Shown piece by piece: positions 7,946 through 15,015 of a stretch of 64,000 nucleotides of DNA. The translations under genes and the position numbers were made by a program. The notes under the pieces are model-generated. The model was not told the DNA's origin. It worked only from the letters and a program-made list of their open reading frames with translations, and did not search any database. Source of the stretch: DATAEY01 sp045805565 (lineage in GTDB: Bacteria; Actinomycetota; Thermoleophilia; Solirubrobacterales; Solirubrobacteraceae); NCBI GenBank assembly GCA_045805565.1, contig JBJMKZ010000047.1, positions 1 through 64,000 of the forward strand. The letters run 5' to 3'. Positions within the stretch are counted from its first letter, which is position 1; every line of letters starts with the position of its first letter.

Positions 7946-9393
7946 CGCCAACCCCGGTCGTAGTGGTTGATGTCGTCGGGATGACGCCGCGTCTGCTGGG
8001 CCACATGCCCCGCATGCGCGCTCTCGCTGCCGACGGCTTCCAGGCGCGTCTGGACCCGGTGCTTCCGGCCCTCACCTGCCCGGTCCAGTCCACGATCCTG
8101 ACCGGCCTCGACCCTGCCGGGCACGGGATCGTGGGCAATGGCTGGTACTTTCGCGACCTCGGCGAGGTCCTCCTGTGGCGCCAGCACAACCGGCTGGTCC
8201 AGGGGGAGAAGGTGTGGGAGGCGGCGCGGGGGATGAGCCCGGGCTACACCGCGGCGAACCTCTGCTGGTGGTACGCGATGGGTGCGACCACCGACATCAC
8301 GCTGACGCCACGGCCCGTCTACCATGCCGACGGGCGTAAGTCGCCGGACTGCTACACCGACCCTCCCGCCCTGCGCGACGAGCTGACCCGTGAGTTGGGC
8401 CGGTTTCCGCTGTTCTCCTACTGGGGGCCGGGCGCTGGAATCGAGTCGTCGCGATGGATCGCGGCGGCCGGCAAGCGGGTCCTCGAGCGGGAGTCGCCGG
8501 ACCTGCTGCTGACCTATCTGCCGCATCTCGACTACGACTTGCAGCGCTTCGGCCCGGACGGCACAGAGGCAGTGCGCGCCGCACTGGCGGTGGACGAGGT
8601 GGCAGGAGAGCTCGTCGACTTTGCTCGCGCCCGCGGCGCGACCGTAGTGGTCCTGTCGGAGTACGGGATCACCGCGGTGTCGCGTCCCGTGGACATCAAT
8701 CGCCGCCTCCGGCGCGCCGGGCTGCTGCGCGTCTATACACAGGAGGGAATGGAGTACCTCGATCCGTGGGCTTCGGAGGCGTTCGCCGTCGCCGATCACC
8801 AGATCGCACACGTCTACGTTCGCGACGCCCGGGTCGTGGGACGCGTTTGCGAGCTGCTGTCGGATCTCGAGGGCGTGGAGCTGGTGCTCGACCGCGAGGG
8901 CAAGGCGGCCGCTGGTCTCGACCATCCGCGCGCGGGCGAGCTCGTCGCCATCGCCGACCGGGATGCCTGGTTCACCTACTACTACTGGCTCGAGGACGAC
9001 AGTGCCCCCGACTTCGCCCGCACGGTCGAGATCCATCGTAAGCCAGGCTATGACCCGGCCGAGCTGTTCATGGATCCCGGGGACCGCCTCGTCAAGCTGC
9101 GAGCCGCTAGGGCACTCGCGCGCAGACAGCTCGGATTGCGGTACCTGCTCGACGTGGTCCCGCTCGACCCGAGCTGCGTACGGGGGAGCCATGGTCGGCT
9201 GCCCCCCCATCCCGATGACGGGCCGATTCTGATCTGCTCGGACTCATCGGCCGCGCGCGACGCATTCGCCGCGCGGGAGGTGAAGTCGCTGCTGGTCGAG
9301 CTTGCTCGCGGGGCGGCGTCCGGGCGTCGCCGTTTGCGTAACTCGCCTGATTCGACGAGGCCGCGGTCGGCTACGTCTACGCCTGCACCCTGA
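7942..9393 (+). CDS. eboF: EboF, alkaline-phosphatase/nucleotide-pyrophosphatase superfamily
   Basis: A 483-residue protein of the phosphodiesterase/nucleotide pyrophosphatase type. GTG 7942 overlaps the eboE stop (GTGA) and is chosen over the in-frame start at 7684 inside eboE. The N-terminal Asp (VVVVDVVGMTP) and nucleophile Thr region (ALTCPVQSTILTGLDPAGHG) look right, as do LPHLDYDLQRFG and a later ADHQIAHVYV. The position that is TSDHG in typical members reads LSEYGIT, so one metal-ligand pair is altered. I cannot tell whether that is normal for EboF. It is the last gene of the operon. A 5-bp hairpin begins right after the stop. Confidence 0.82.
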   Translation: MTPTPVVVVDVVGMTPRLLGHMPRMRALAADGFQARLDPVLPALTCPVQSTILTGLDPAGHGIVGNGWYFRDLGEVLLWRQHNRLVQGEKVWEAARGMSPGYTAANLCWWYAMGATTDITLTPRPVYHADGRKSPDCYTDPPALRDELTRELGRFPLFSYWGPGAGIESSRWIAAAGKRVLERESPDLLLTYLPHLDYDLQRFGPDGTEAVRAALAVDEVAGELVDFARARGATVVVLSEYGITAVSRPVDINRRLRRAGLLRVYTQEGMEYLDPWASEAFAVADHQIAHVYVRDARVVGRVCELLSDLEGVELVLDREGKAAAGLDHPRAGELVAIADRDAWFTYYYWLEDDSAPDFARTVEIHRKPGYDPAELFMDPGDRLVKLRAARALARRQLGLRYLLDVVPLDPSCVRGSHGRLPPHPDDGPILICSDSSAARDAFAAREVKSLLVELARGAASGRRRLRNSPDSTRPRSATSTPAP

Positions 9394-9407
9394 CCGGCTG
9401 CTGCCGG
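9394..9407 (+). terminator. short GC hairpin directly after eboF (weak terminator candidate)
   Basis: CCGGC-TGCT-GCCGG, five paired bases and a four-base loop, starts on the base after the eboF stop. There is no U-tract, so this is a weak candidate only. Confidence 0.25.
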
Positions 9408-9507
9408 GTGAGCTCGACGACAGCTTCCCGGATCGGAACCCGAGCGACAACCGTGAATGCGCTAAACGTATGGACCACATAGCGGCGAATGACCGAGAGG
9501 AGTGGCG

Positions 9508-9885
9508 ATGACGATGCCGGGATGGCGGTGGTGGGCGGCCGCAGCGTGCGGGGCGGTGGCGCTGGCGTCCACCGGCTGCGGCGGAGGGGGGCAGGGCGGG
9601 GCGCCAGGCACCCTTCACCTGGCGGCCGTGCCCAGGAAGCTGGCATACGACAAGTCGAGCCTGACGGCGAAGCCCGGAAAGGTGACGATCGTGATGACGA
9701 ACCCATCGTCGCTACCGCACGACGTCGCGATCGAGGACGGAGACGTCGATGCAAAAGGCAAAGTGGTCGGCACGGGCGGCACGTCGACCGTCACGGCCGA
9801 TCTGAAGGCCGGCACTTACACCTTCTACTGCTCGGTGCCAGGGCACAAGCAGGCGGGCATGAAGGGAAAGCTCACAGTCGAGTAG
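9508..9885 (+). CDS. small secreted/lipoprotein cupredoxin (plastocyanin-like)
   Basis: A 125-residue exported blue-copper domain. ATG 9508 is chosen because AGGAG (9498-9502) lies five bases upstream. This is one of few clear Shine-Dalgarno starts in the first 20 kb, and it sits downstream of an in-frame GTG at 9502. The N-terminus is a signal sequence ending in LASTGCGGGG, where the Cys could be lipidated although the -3 residue is not the usual Leu. The type-1 copper ligands are present: His in LPHDVAIE and the Cys/His/Met set in YCSVPGHKQAGMKG near the C-terminus. It probably carries electrons outside the membrane. A link to the ebo genes is only positional. Confidence 0.82.
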   Translation: MTMPGWRWWAAAACGAVALASTGCGGGGQGGAPGTLHLAAVPRKLAYDKSSLTAKPGKVTIVMTNPSSLPHDVAIEDGDVDAKGKVVGTGGTSTVTADLKAGTYTFYCSVPGHKQAGMKGKLTVE

Positions 9886-9992
9886 GTCACCGGTCGGCCG
9901 GCACTCGTCAAGGCGATCCGAGCAGACTTGCGCGACGAGCAACTGCTGATCGCTGCGCGCGATCCGTCCGTTGGGCGTCGATCAACGGCCGC

Positions 9993-9998
9993 TAGCCT
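9993..9998 (+). promoter_or_regulatory. -10-like box TAGCCT, leaderless start at 10006
   Basis: TAGCCT lies 7 bases before the ATG of the first sulfotransferase. TTGGGC at 9971-9976, with a 16-base spacer, is a possible weak -35. The same box and spacing stand before the paralogue at 37629. Confidence 0.55.
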
Positions 9999-10005
9999 GT
10001 TGGGC

Positions 10006-11055
10006 ATGGCGAGCCCGAGCGCAACCGCCCCTTCCGCAGCGCCGACGCTCGCGCCGGCTCCCTCGGACGAGTTCCACGCGCTGGTCGAGCAGCGGCTGCA
10101 GTGGCCGGTCGAGGTGCGCGAGCCGCTCGTGCTGATCTCCCAGATCCAGCGCTCCGGCGGAACGCTGCTGTCCCAGCTGCTCGACGCGCATCCCCAGCTA
10201 CACGCCCACCCGCACGAGCTGCACATCGGCTACCCGCGCGACAAGCGCGACTGGCCGCGGCTCGACCTGAGCGAGGGCTCCGAGCAGTGGTTCAGGTCGC
10301 TGCGCGAGGCCCATGTCGACCGGCTGCTGGTCGCCGGCTACAGAAAGTATGCCCGCAAGTGGGTCCAGTACGAGGACGAGCGGCTCGAGACCTATCCCTT
10401 CCTCCTCGTCCCCTCGCTGCAACGCCGGCTGTTCGAGCGCTGCGCCCGCTCGTGGACGATCGAGCGCCAGCGCGACGTGCTCGACGCCTACATGACTGCC
10501 TACTTCAATGCCTGGATCGACAACCGCAACCTCTATGCAGGCCCCAAGCGCTGGATCACCGGCTTCAGCGCCCGGCTCGCCATCGATCGCGTCAACCGCG
10601 AGCGCTTCTTCGCCGACTACCCTGACGGCCGCCTGGTGGCGATCATCCGCGAGCCGCGCTCCTGGTACGGGTCGGCGCTGGCCTACAACGCCGATCGCTA
10701 CGGCAACCCGGAGATCTCGCTGCGGCTGTGGGCGGCGTCGGCGGAGGCGATGATCGACGCCAAGCGGCAGTTCACCGACAGCGTCTTCCTGATCGCGTTC
10801 GAGGAGATGCTGCGTGACACCGAGGGGACCATGCGCTCGCTGGCCGAGTTCCTGGGCATCGACTTCACCGACACGCTGATCACGCCGACCTTCAACGGGC
10901 TGCCGATCAAGGCCAATTCGTCGTTCCGGGTCGAGCGTGGCGGCGTCCTCGACGCGCCGTTGCGGCGCCACGAGGGCCTTCCCGCCGAGGCGCTGGAGAC
11001 CATCGAGCGCCTGACCGACGGGCTCTACGACCGCGTCCTGGCGCTCACCGGCTGA
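10006..11055 (+). CDS. PAPS-dependent sulfotransferase, copy 1 of the duplicated cassette
   Basis: A 349-residue sulfotransferase, predicted to move sulfate from PAPS to a carbohydrate or metabolite. The 5'-phosphosulfate loop is ISQIQRSGGTLLSQLLD near residue 44, and the 3'-phosphate site is IREPRSWYGSALAYN near residue 216. Both are intact. ATG 10006 follows a TAGCCT box. Seventy-odd upstream in-frame bases (to 9928) add nothing family-like. By eye it is about two-thirds identical to the protein at 37629, with shared blocks such as YARKWVQYEDERLE and NGLPIKANSSFR. It is followed 27 bases later by the GT-sulfotransferase fusion gene. The acceptor is unknown, and no PAPS-synthesis gene is nearby. 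Confidence 0.85.
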   Translation: MASPSATAPSAAPTLAPAPSDEFHALVEQRLQWPVEVREPLVLISQIQRSGGTLLSQLLDAHPQLHAHPHELHIGYPRDKRDWPRLDLSEGSEQWFRSLREAHVDRLLVAGYRKYARKWVQYEDERLETYPFLLVPSLQRRLFERCARSWTIERQRDVLDAYMTAYFNAWIDNRNLYAGPKRWITGFSARLAIDRVNRERFFADYPDGRLVAIIREPRSWYGSALAYNADRYGNPEISLRLWAASAEAMIDAKRQFTDSVFLIAFEEMLRDTEGTMRSLAEFLGIDFTDTLITPTFNGLPIKANSSFRVERGGVLDAPLRRHEGLPAEALETIERLTDGLYDRVLALTG

Positions 11056-11082
11056 GCGACCCGCCGCACGCTCGGTCAGCCC

Positions 11083-13053
11083 ATGAGGGTCCTCATCGTC
11101 CTCGGCCGCGGCGACGTCTCCTGCCGGGGGGCGTCGGTGATCGCGGCGCTACGCGCGCAGGGGCATGACGTGGACGTGATCCCGTCAGCTAACGGTCGGC
11201 CGGGCCGGCCCGGACCGGCCGGCCGCCCGCTCCGCCGCGGCGACTCGGTCGTCGCCGCGTACCGTCGGCTTCGCGCTCGCCTCCCCGCCAAGCGGCGGAT
11301 GGCCGCCGAGCTGCGCCGCCGACGGCCGCATGTCGTCGTCGCCTGTCCACTCACCAACCGATTCACCCAGGGGCACCTCCACGCGGCGACCCGGCTGGGG
11401 ATACCGACCGTGGGCATGTTGACGTGGGAGGACGGCTCGGCCGGCGAGGCGCTGGCCACCCTGCCGGACGCCGTGCTGGTCTGGAGCCCCCGGCTGGCGC
11501 GCCAGGCGCGCGCCGCCCACGCGATCCCGCGCGACCGGCTGGTGGTCACCGGCGCCGCCGCGTTCGACGACTGGTTCGCCCGCCAGCCGGCGACGTCTCG
11601 CCGGGAGGTCTGCGCACGGCTGGGGGTAGACCCGGGCTCGCCATATGTGCTGCACGCGGTCCGGCCGCGGCAGAGCCCAGCCGCGGCGGACCTGCGCGCC
11701 GCCCTGGCCGCCGAGCACCGCACGCCGGGGCTGGAGGTCGCGGTCGCACCCTCGTCGCGCGAGGACCCGCACGGGCTGTTCGACGCGGTCTTCCACGCCG
11801 CAGCGGTGGCGGGGGCCGACCCGCTCGCCTTCGTGGCGGCGGCGATCGCCGATCGGCCGTGCGTGATGGTCGCTGCCGAGCGCCGGCGGGCGCAGGAGCC
11901 GGTGAAGGAGCGCCTGGCGCACCTGGTCAAGGGCCGCTTCATCGAGATCGTGCCGGACTCCCGCGCCGCGGCGACGGCGCTGGCCGACGTCGTGGAGGGT
12001 CGGGACCCGCGTGCGCCCATGCGCCGGCGGTTCCTGAGCACCTTCATCCGGCCCGTCGGCCTCGACCGGCCGGCCGGCGAGGTGGTGGCGCACGCGATCG
12101 TGCAGACCGCCGCGCGGGGCGTACGCCCGCCCGAGCCGGTGCTCCCGTCACGGCGCGCGGCCCTCCCCGGGCGCGTGAAGGTCGGCAAGGTGCGCCAGCC
12201 GCCCACCGAGGAGGAGGAGCGCAGTGCGCTCCTGAGGCTGCACGATCAGCACCCCATCCCCGTGCGCCAGCCGCTAGCGCTGGTGGCCCAGTTGGCCGGG
12301 ACCGGCGGCGACCGCCTGATCCGGCTGTTGGACGCCCACCCGCAGGTCCACGCCCGGGCGGGCCGCCTTCGCCCGGGCGGAGCCGATCCGCCGACCTGGC
12401 CCCGCGTGAACCTGGCGGCGGGTCCGGACGGGTGGTGGGACACGCTGCGGGAGCCCGCGCCGGCGCCAGGATCCGCCGGGGGGCCGGCGGACGACCGGCC
12501 GTTCCTGTTCTCCCCCACCCTGCAGCGGCGGGTGTTCGACCATTGCGTGGCGTCCTGGCGGATCGAGCGCCAACGTGACGTGCTCGATGCATTCATGACC
12601 GCCTACTTCAACGCCTGGCTGGACTACCAGAGCCTGTACGGCGACGATCAGCGCTGGGTTTGCGCCTCGGGCGGAGCGCTGGGGCTCCAAGCCCGCGATC
12701 GTGCCGGGTTCTTCGGCGACTACCCGGACGGGCGCCTGGTGGTCGTCGTCGAGCCGCAGGTTGCGGGCGACGAGGCGGCGGCGAGGCGGTGGACGAGCCT
12801 GGCCGAGATGCTCGTGCAGGCCAGGGCGGACGAGGGCGAGCGACTGCTGGTCATCGACGGGCGCGAGCTCGCGACCGCCCCCGAACCCGTCATGCGAGAC
12901 CTGGCCCGCTGGCTGGGAATCGACTTCGATCCGAGGCTGTGCGAGGCGACCTTCAACCGGATGGCGGCGCGGGCGCCCGCCTCACTGCGCCCGGGCGGGG
13001 CCGATGGACCGGCCGGCGAGCTCTACGAGCGGCTCGTGTCGGCGGGTGGCTGA
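11083..13053 (+). CDS. fusion: degenerate GT-B-like half + sulfotransferase-like half, copy 1
   Basis: A 656-residue two-domain protein. Residues 1 to about 360 match the GT-B-like paralogues of this window (VVVACP, AIPRDRLVVTGAAAFDDWF, FIEIVP, RPVGLDRPAGEVVAHAI). However, WDNxxxKG reads WEDGSAGE, SHSGFFRH reads GRGDVSCRG, and the RPHP motif is gone. Residues from about 388 onward resemble the neighbouring sulfotransferase (HPIPVRQPLALVAQ, QRDVLDAFMTAYFNAWLDYQ, FFGDYPDGRLVVVV). There QRSGGT has become AGTGGD, and the 3'-phosphate RxPxS is lost. Both halves therefore look non-catalytic, yet the frame is intact. A structural or partner role is more likely than enzyme activity, and ongoing decay is the alternative. 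Confidence 0.7.
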   Translation: MRVLIVLGRGDVSCRGASVIAALRAQGHDVDVIPSANGRPGRPGPAGRPLRRGDSVVAAYRRLRARLPAKRRMAAELRRRRPHVVVACPLTNRFTQGHLHAATRLGIPTVGMLTWEDGSAGEALATLPDAVLVWSPRLARQARAAHAIPRDRLVVTGAAAFDDWFARQPATSRREVCARLGVDPGSPYVLHAVRPRQSPAAADLRAALAAEHRTPGLEVAVAPSSREDPHGLFDAVFHAAAVAGADPLAFVAAAIADRPCVMVAAERRRAQEPVKERLAHLVKGRFIEIVPDSRAAATALADVVEGRDPRAPMRRRFLSTFIRPVGLDRPAGEVVAHAIVQTAARGVRPPEPVLPSRRAALPGRVKVGKVRQPPTEEEERSALLRLHDQHPIPVRQPLALVAQLAGTGGDRLIRLLDAHPQVHARAGRLRPGGADPPTWPRVNLAAGPDGWWDTLREPAPAPGSAGGPADDRPFLFSPTLQRRVFDHCVASWRIERQRDVLDAFMTAYFNAWLDYQSLYGDDQRWVCASGGALGLQARDRAGFFGDYPDGRLVVVVEPQVAGDEAAARRWTSLAEMLVQARADEGERLLVIDGRELATAPEPVMRDLARWLGIDFDPRLCEATFNRMAARAPASLRPGGADGPAGELYERLVSAGG

Positions 13054-13087
13054 GCGTGTGGGCGCCGGGGGGCGGCCGGCCCGTTGG

Positions 13088-13093
13088 TAGACT
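13088..13093 (+). promoter_or_regulatory. -10-like box TAGACT, leaderless start at 13104
   Basis: TAGACT lies 10 bases before GTG 13104. It is used to prefer that start over GTG 13056, which lies just 3 bases after the preceding stop. Confidence 0.45.
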
Positions 13094-13103
13094 GCCGCGC
13101 TTC

Positions 13104-14009
13104 GTGAGCGGCCTTGGCAAGACTCTCGAGAGGTCGCGCTTCCGGGCGCGGTACGAGCTCAATCGCTCGCTTCGCAACAGCGCCAGCCGGCGCGCGTTCA
13201 GGTCGCAGGCACCGGCGCTCACGGCCGCCCAGGAGGCCGCCGTCGACTCGCTGCGCCGCGATGGGCTGGCGATCGTGCCGTTCGCCGAGCTGATCGGGGA
13301 CCAGCGGCTCTGGGACGAGCTATCCGACGACGTCCGCTCCTTCGTCGCAGGGGCCGAGGAACGGCTCCATGAGCGCGGGGATCGCTTCAAGAGCAAGGGC
13401 GACTTCATCCTGCGCCGCCGCGATGTGGTGGGCCCGGCGCCGTCGCGCGCGGCGCTGCGCTACGCGCTGTCAGACCAGCTGCTCGGCGTGGTCAACGCCT
13501 ACCTGGAGATGCGCTCGAAGCTGACGTACGTGGACAGCTGGTACACGGCGCCTTCGCCGCAGGACGCCGACCGCATCGCTTCTCAGCGCTGGCACCGCGA
13601 CCACATCGACCGCAACATCGTCAAGGTGTTCACCTACTTCTCCGACGTGGACGCCGAGGCGGGGGCGACCGAGTACGTGAAGGGCAGCGCCGCCGGCGGG
13701 CGCCACGGCGACCTGTGGCCCTGGCGCCCGGACGAGGAGTCCGGCGACCAGTACCCGCCCACCGACGAGCTCGAGCGCCGCGTCCCGGAGTCCGACCGGG
13801 TCAGGGCCGAGGGTCCCGTGGGAACCGTGGTGCTGTGCGACACGGGCGGGTTCCATCGCGGAGGGTTCGCCCGCAAGCCGCGGGTGACCTCGAACTTCAC
13901 CTACGTCTCACCGGCCTCCCTGGCCAGCGAGCTGACCAAGCGGCGGTTCGAGGTGCCGGACGGGCTGGACGGGGCGCTTTCGCCCGCAGCGAGCTTCGCG
14001 CTCGACTGA
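13104..14009 (+). CDS. phytanoyl-CoA dioxygenase family Fe(II)/2-oxoglutarate oxygenase
   Basis: A 301-residue PhyH-type non-haem iron oxygenase. The metal triad is visible as the HxD of QRWHRDHIDRN and the distal His of CDTGGFHRGGFARKPR, whose nearby Arg residues should hold 2-oxoglutarate. The core strand motifs VKVFTYFSDVDAEAGATEYVKGS are typical. GTG 13104 sits after a TAGACT box, with GTG 13056 as the alternative. The upstream part of this frame is a shadow of the fusion gene. It lies in the sulfotransferase/glycosyltransferase block, so hydroxylation of a lipid or sugar acceptor is possible, but the substrate is unknown. Confidence 0.82.
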   Translation: MSGLGKTLERSRFRARYELNRSLRNSASRRAFRSQAPALTAAQEAAVDSLRRDGLAIVPFAELIGDQRLWDELSDDVRSFVAGAEERLHERGDRFKSKGDFILRRRDVVGPAPSRAALRYALSDQLLGVVNAYLEMRSKLTYVDSWYTAPSPQDADRIASQRWHRDHIDRNIVKVFTYFSDVDAEAGATEYVKGSAAGGRHGDLWPWRPDEESGDQYPPTDELERRVPESDRVRAEGPVGTVVLCDTGGFHRGGFARKPRVTSNFTYVSPASLASELTKRRFEVPDGLDGALSPAASFALD

Positions 14010-14014
14010 GCAGG

Positions 14015-14032
14015 GGCCGGCCCGCGCCGGCC
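14015..14032. terminator. GC hairpin between convergent genes
   Basis: GGCCGGC-CCGC-GCCGGCC is a perfect seven-base stem with a four-base loop. It lies between the plus-strand oxygenase stop at 14009 and the minus-strand sulfotransferase stop at 14050. It could act for both strands. There is no U-tract. Confidence 0.45.
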
Positions 14033-14049
14033 GCGGCCGCCGGGAGGTC

Positions 14050-14925
14050 CTACTCGTCGAACGAGTAGCCCGCCAGGAAGTCGTAGCGGGCGATCCGATT
14101 GTCCACCTTCGCCCGCAGCTTGGGCGGCCACGAGACCTCGTGGCGGCTCTGGTGGGGCGAGGCGAACACGATGCGCGCGCACGCGTCCAGGTATTCGGGG
14201 GTGGCCTCGAGGCCCACGAACCGGCACAGGTCGGCCAGCCGCTCGCGCGGCGCCGCGACCAGCTCCTCGTGACGGACGTCCATCACCCGCTCGCCCAGCC
14301 GCCGGCGCAGCTTGTCGTTGGCCTTCACCAGCGCGAAGTGCCGGGGCATCAGCTTCTTGATGCCCTTGTTGCGGCGCCAGCGATGCAGCGTGGCGATGTT
14401 GTCGTACGGGTTGCGCACGACGTGGATCACGCGCACTGGAACACGGAACTTGCGCTCGAGGCGGTCGAGCAGATCGGGCTCGCGGGCTAGGAGCCTGGTG
14501 GACTCGCCGCCGAGCTTGTCGCCGATCACCCGCAGGCGGGTGAACCGCCCCTGCCAGCCGCCCGGGATCATGAGCTCGTATCCCGGCCGCGGGCTCGCCC
14601 CGCTGGCCGCGAACTCTTGCGCGTTGCGCAGGATCCGGCGGTAGACGTCGCGCCGCCCCATGCCCTGACCGAACAGCGCCAGGGCCCCCAGCTCGTGCGC
14701 GATGACCGCCTCCGAGTGGGCGTCGAGCAGGGCGCCCACCAAGCTGTGGCCGGAACGGGGGTAGCCGATGAACATGCAGAACGCCTCGACCCGCGACAAC
14801 AGCATCCGCTCGCGCCACGCCTCGAGCGGGCCGCGCGGAGCCGCGAGCTGCCGGTCGGAATCCGGGTAGACCGGCGGCGAAGCAGAGGTCGGACTCGGCG
14901 GGGGCGGCGGCGAGGCCAAGGGCAT
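14050..14925 (-). CDS. sulfotransferase family protein
   Basis: A 291-residue PAPS-dependent sulfotransferase. The 5'-phosphosulfate loop is MFIGYPRSGHSLVGALLD near residue 51, and the 3'-phosphate region is VIHVVRNPYDNIATLHRW. The C-terminal part carries PHQSRHEVSWPP. The N-terminus before residue 35 is Pro/Ser-rich and probably disordered. ATG 14925 comes six bases after a TAATAT box. The gene is divergent from the glycosyltransferase at 15016 across 90 bases, and each gene has its own TAnnnT box. It belongs to a different subgroup from the 10006/37629 pair, so the acceptor probably differs. Confidence 0.83.
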   Translation of the reverse strand: MPLASPPPPPSPTSASPPVYPDSDRQLAAPRGPLEAWRERMLLSRVEAFCMFIGYPRSGHSLVGALLDAHSEAVIAHELGALALFGQGMGRRDVYRRILRNAQEFAASGASPRPGYELMIPGGWQGRFTRLRVIGDKLGGESTRLLAREPDLLDRLERKFRVPVRVIHVVRNPYDNIATLHRWRRNKGIKKLMPRHFALVKANDKLRRRLGERVMDVRHEELVAAPRERLADLCRFVGLEATPEYLDACARIVFASPHQSRHEVSWPPKLRAKVDNRIARYDFLAGYSFDE

Positions 14926-14931
14926 GACGCC

Positions 14932-14937
14932 ATATTA
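14932..14937 (-). promoter_or_regulatory. -10-like box TAATAT, leaderless start at 14925
   Basis: TAATAT lies 6 bases before the ATG. It is one half of a divergent promoter pair with the box at 15000. Confidence 0.55.
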
Positions 14938-14999
14938 GGGACGCCGCAGGCCTGGGCCACGGACGTCCCACGGCCCCGGAGCGCGCCGGAGGGCACGGA

Positions 15000-15005
15000 T
15001 ATCAT
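15000..15005 (+). promoter_or_regulatory. -10-like box TATCAT, leaderless start at 15016
   Basis: TATCAT lies 10 bases before the ATG of the glycosyltransferase-like gene. It is the plus-strand half of the divergent region 14926-15015. Confidence 0.5.
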
Positions 15006-15015
15006 CGGCCGCCGC

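Noticed and set aside
12660..13103. Upstream extension of the PhyH-type oxygenase frame into the fusion gene
   Set aside because: The extension is Arg/Gly-rich with no domain and overlaps a well-supported coding frame. Starts at 13104 or 13056 fit better.
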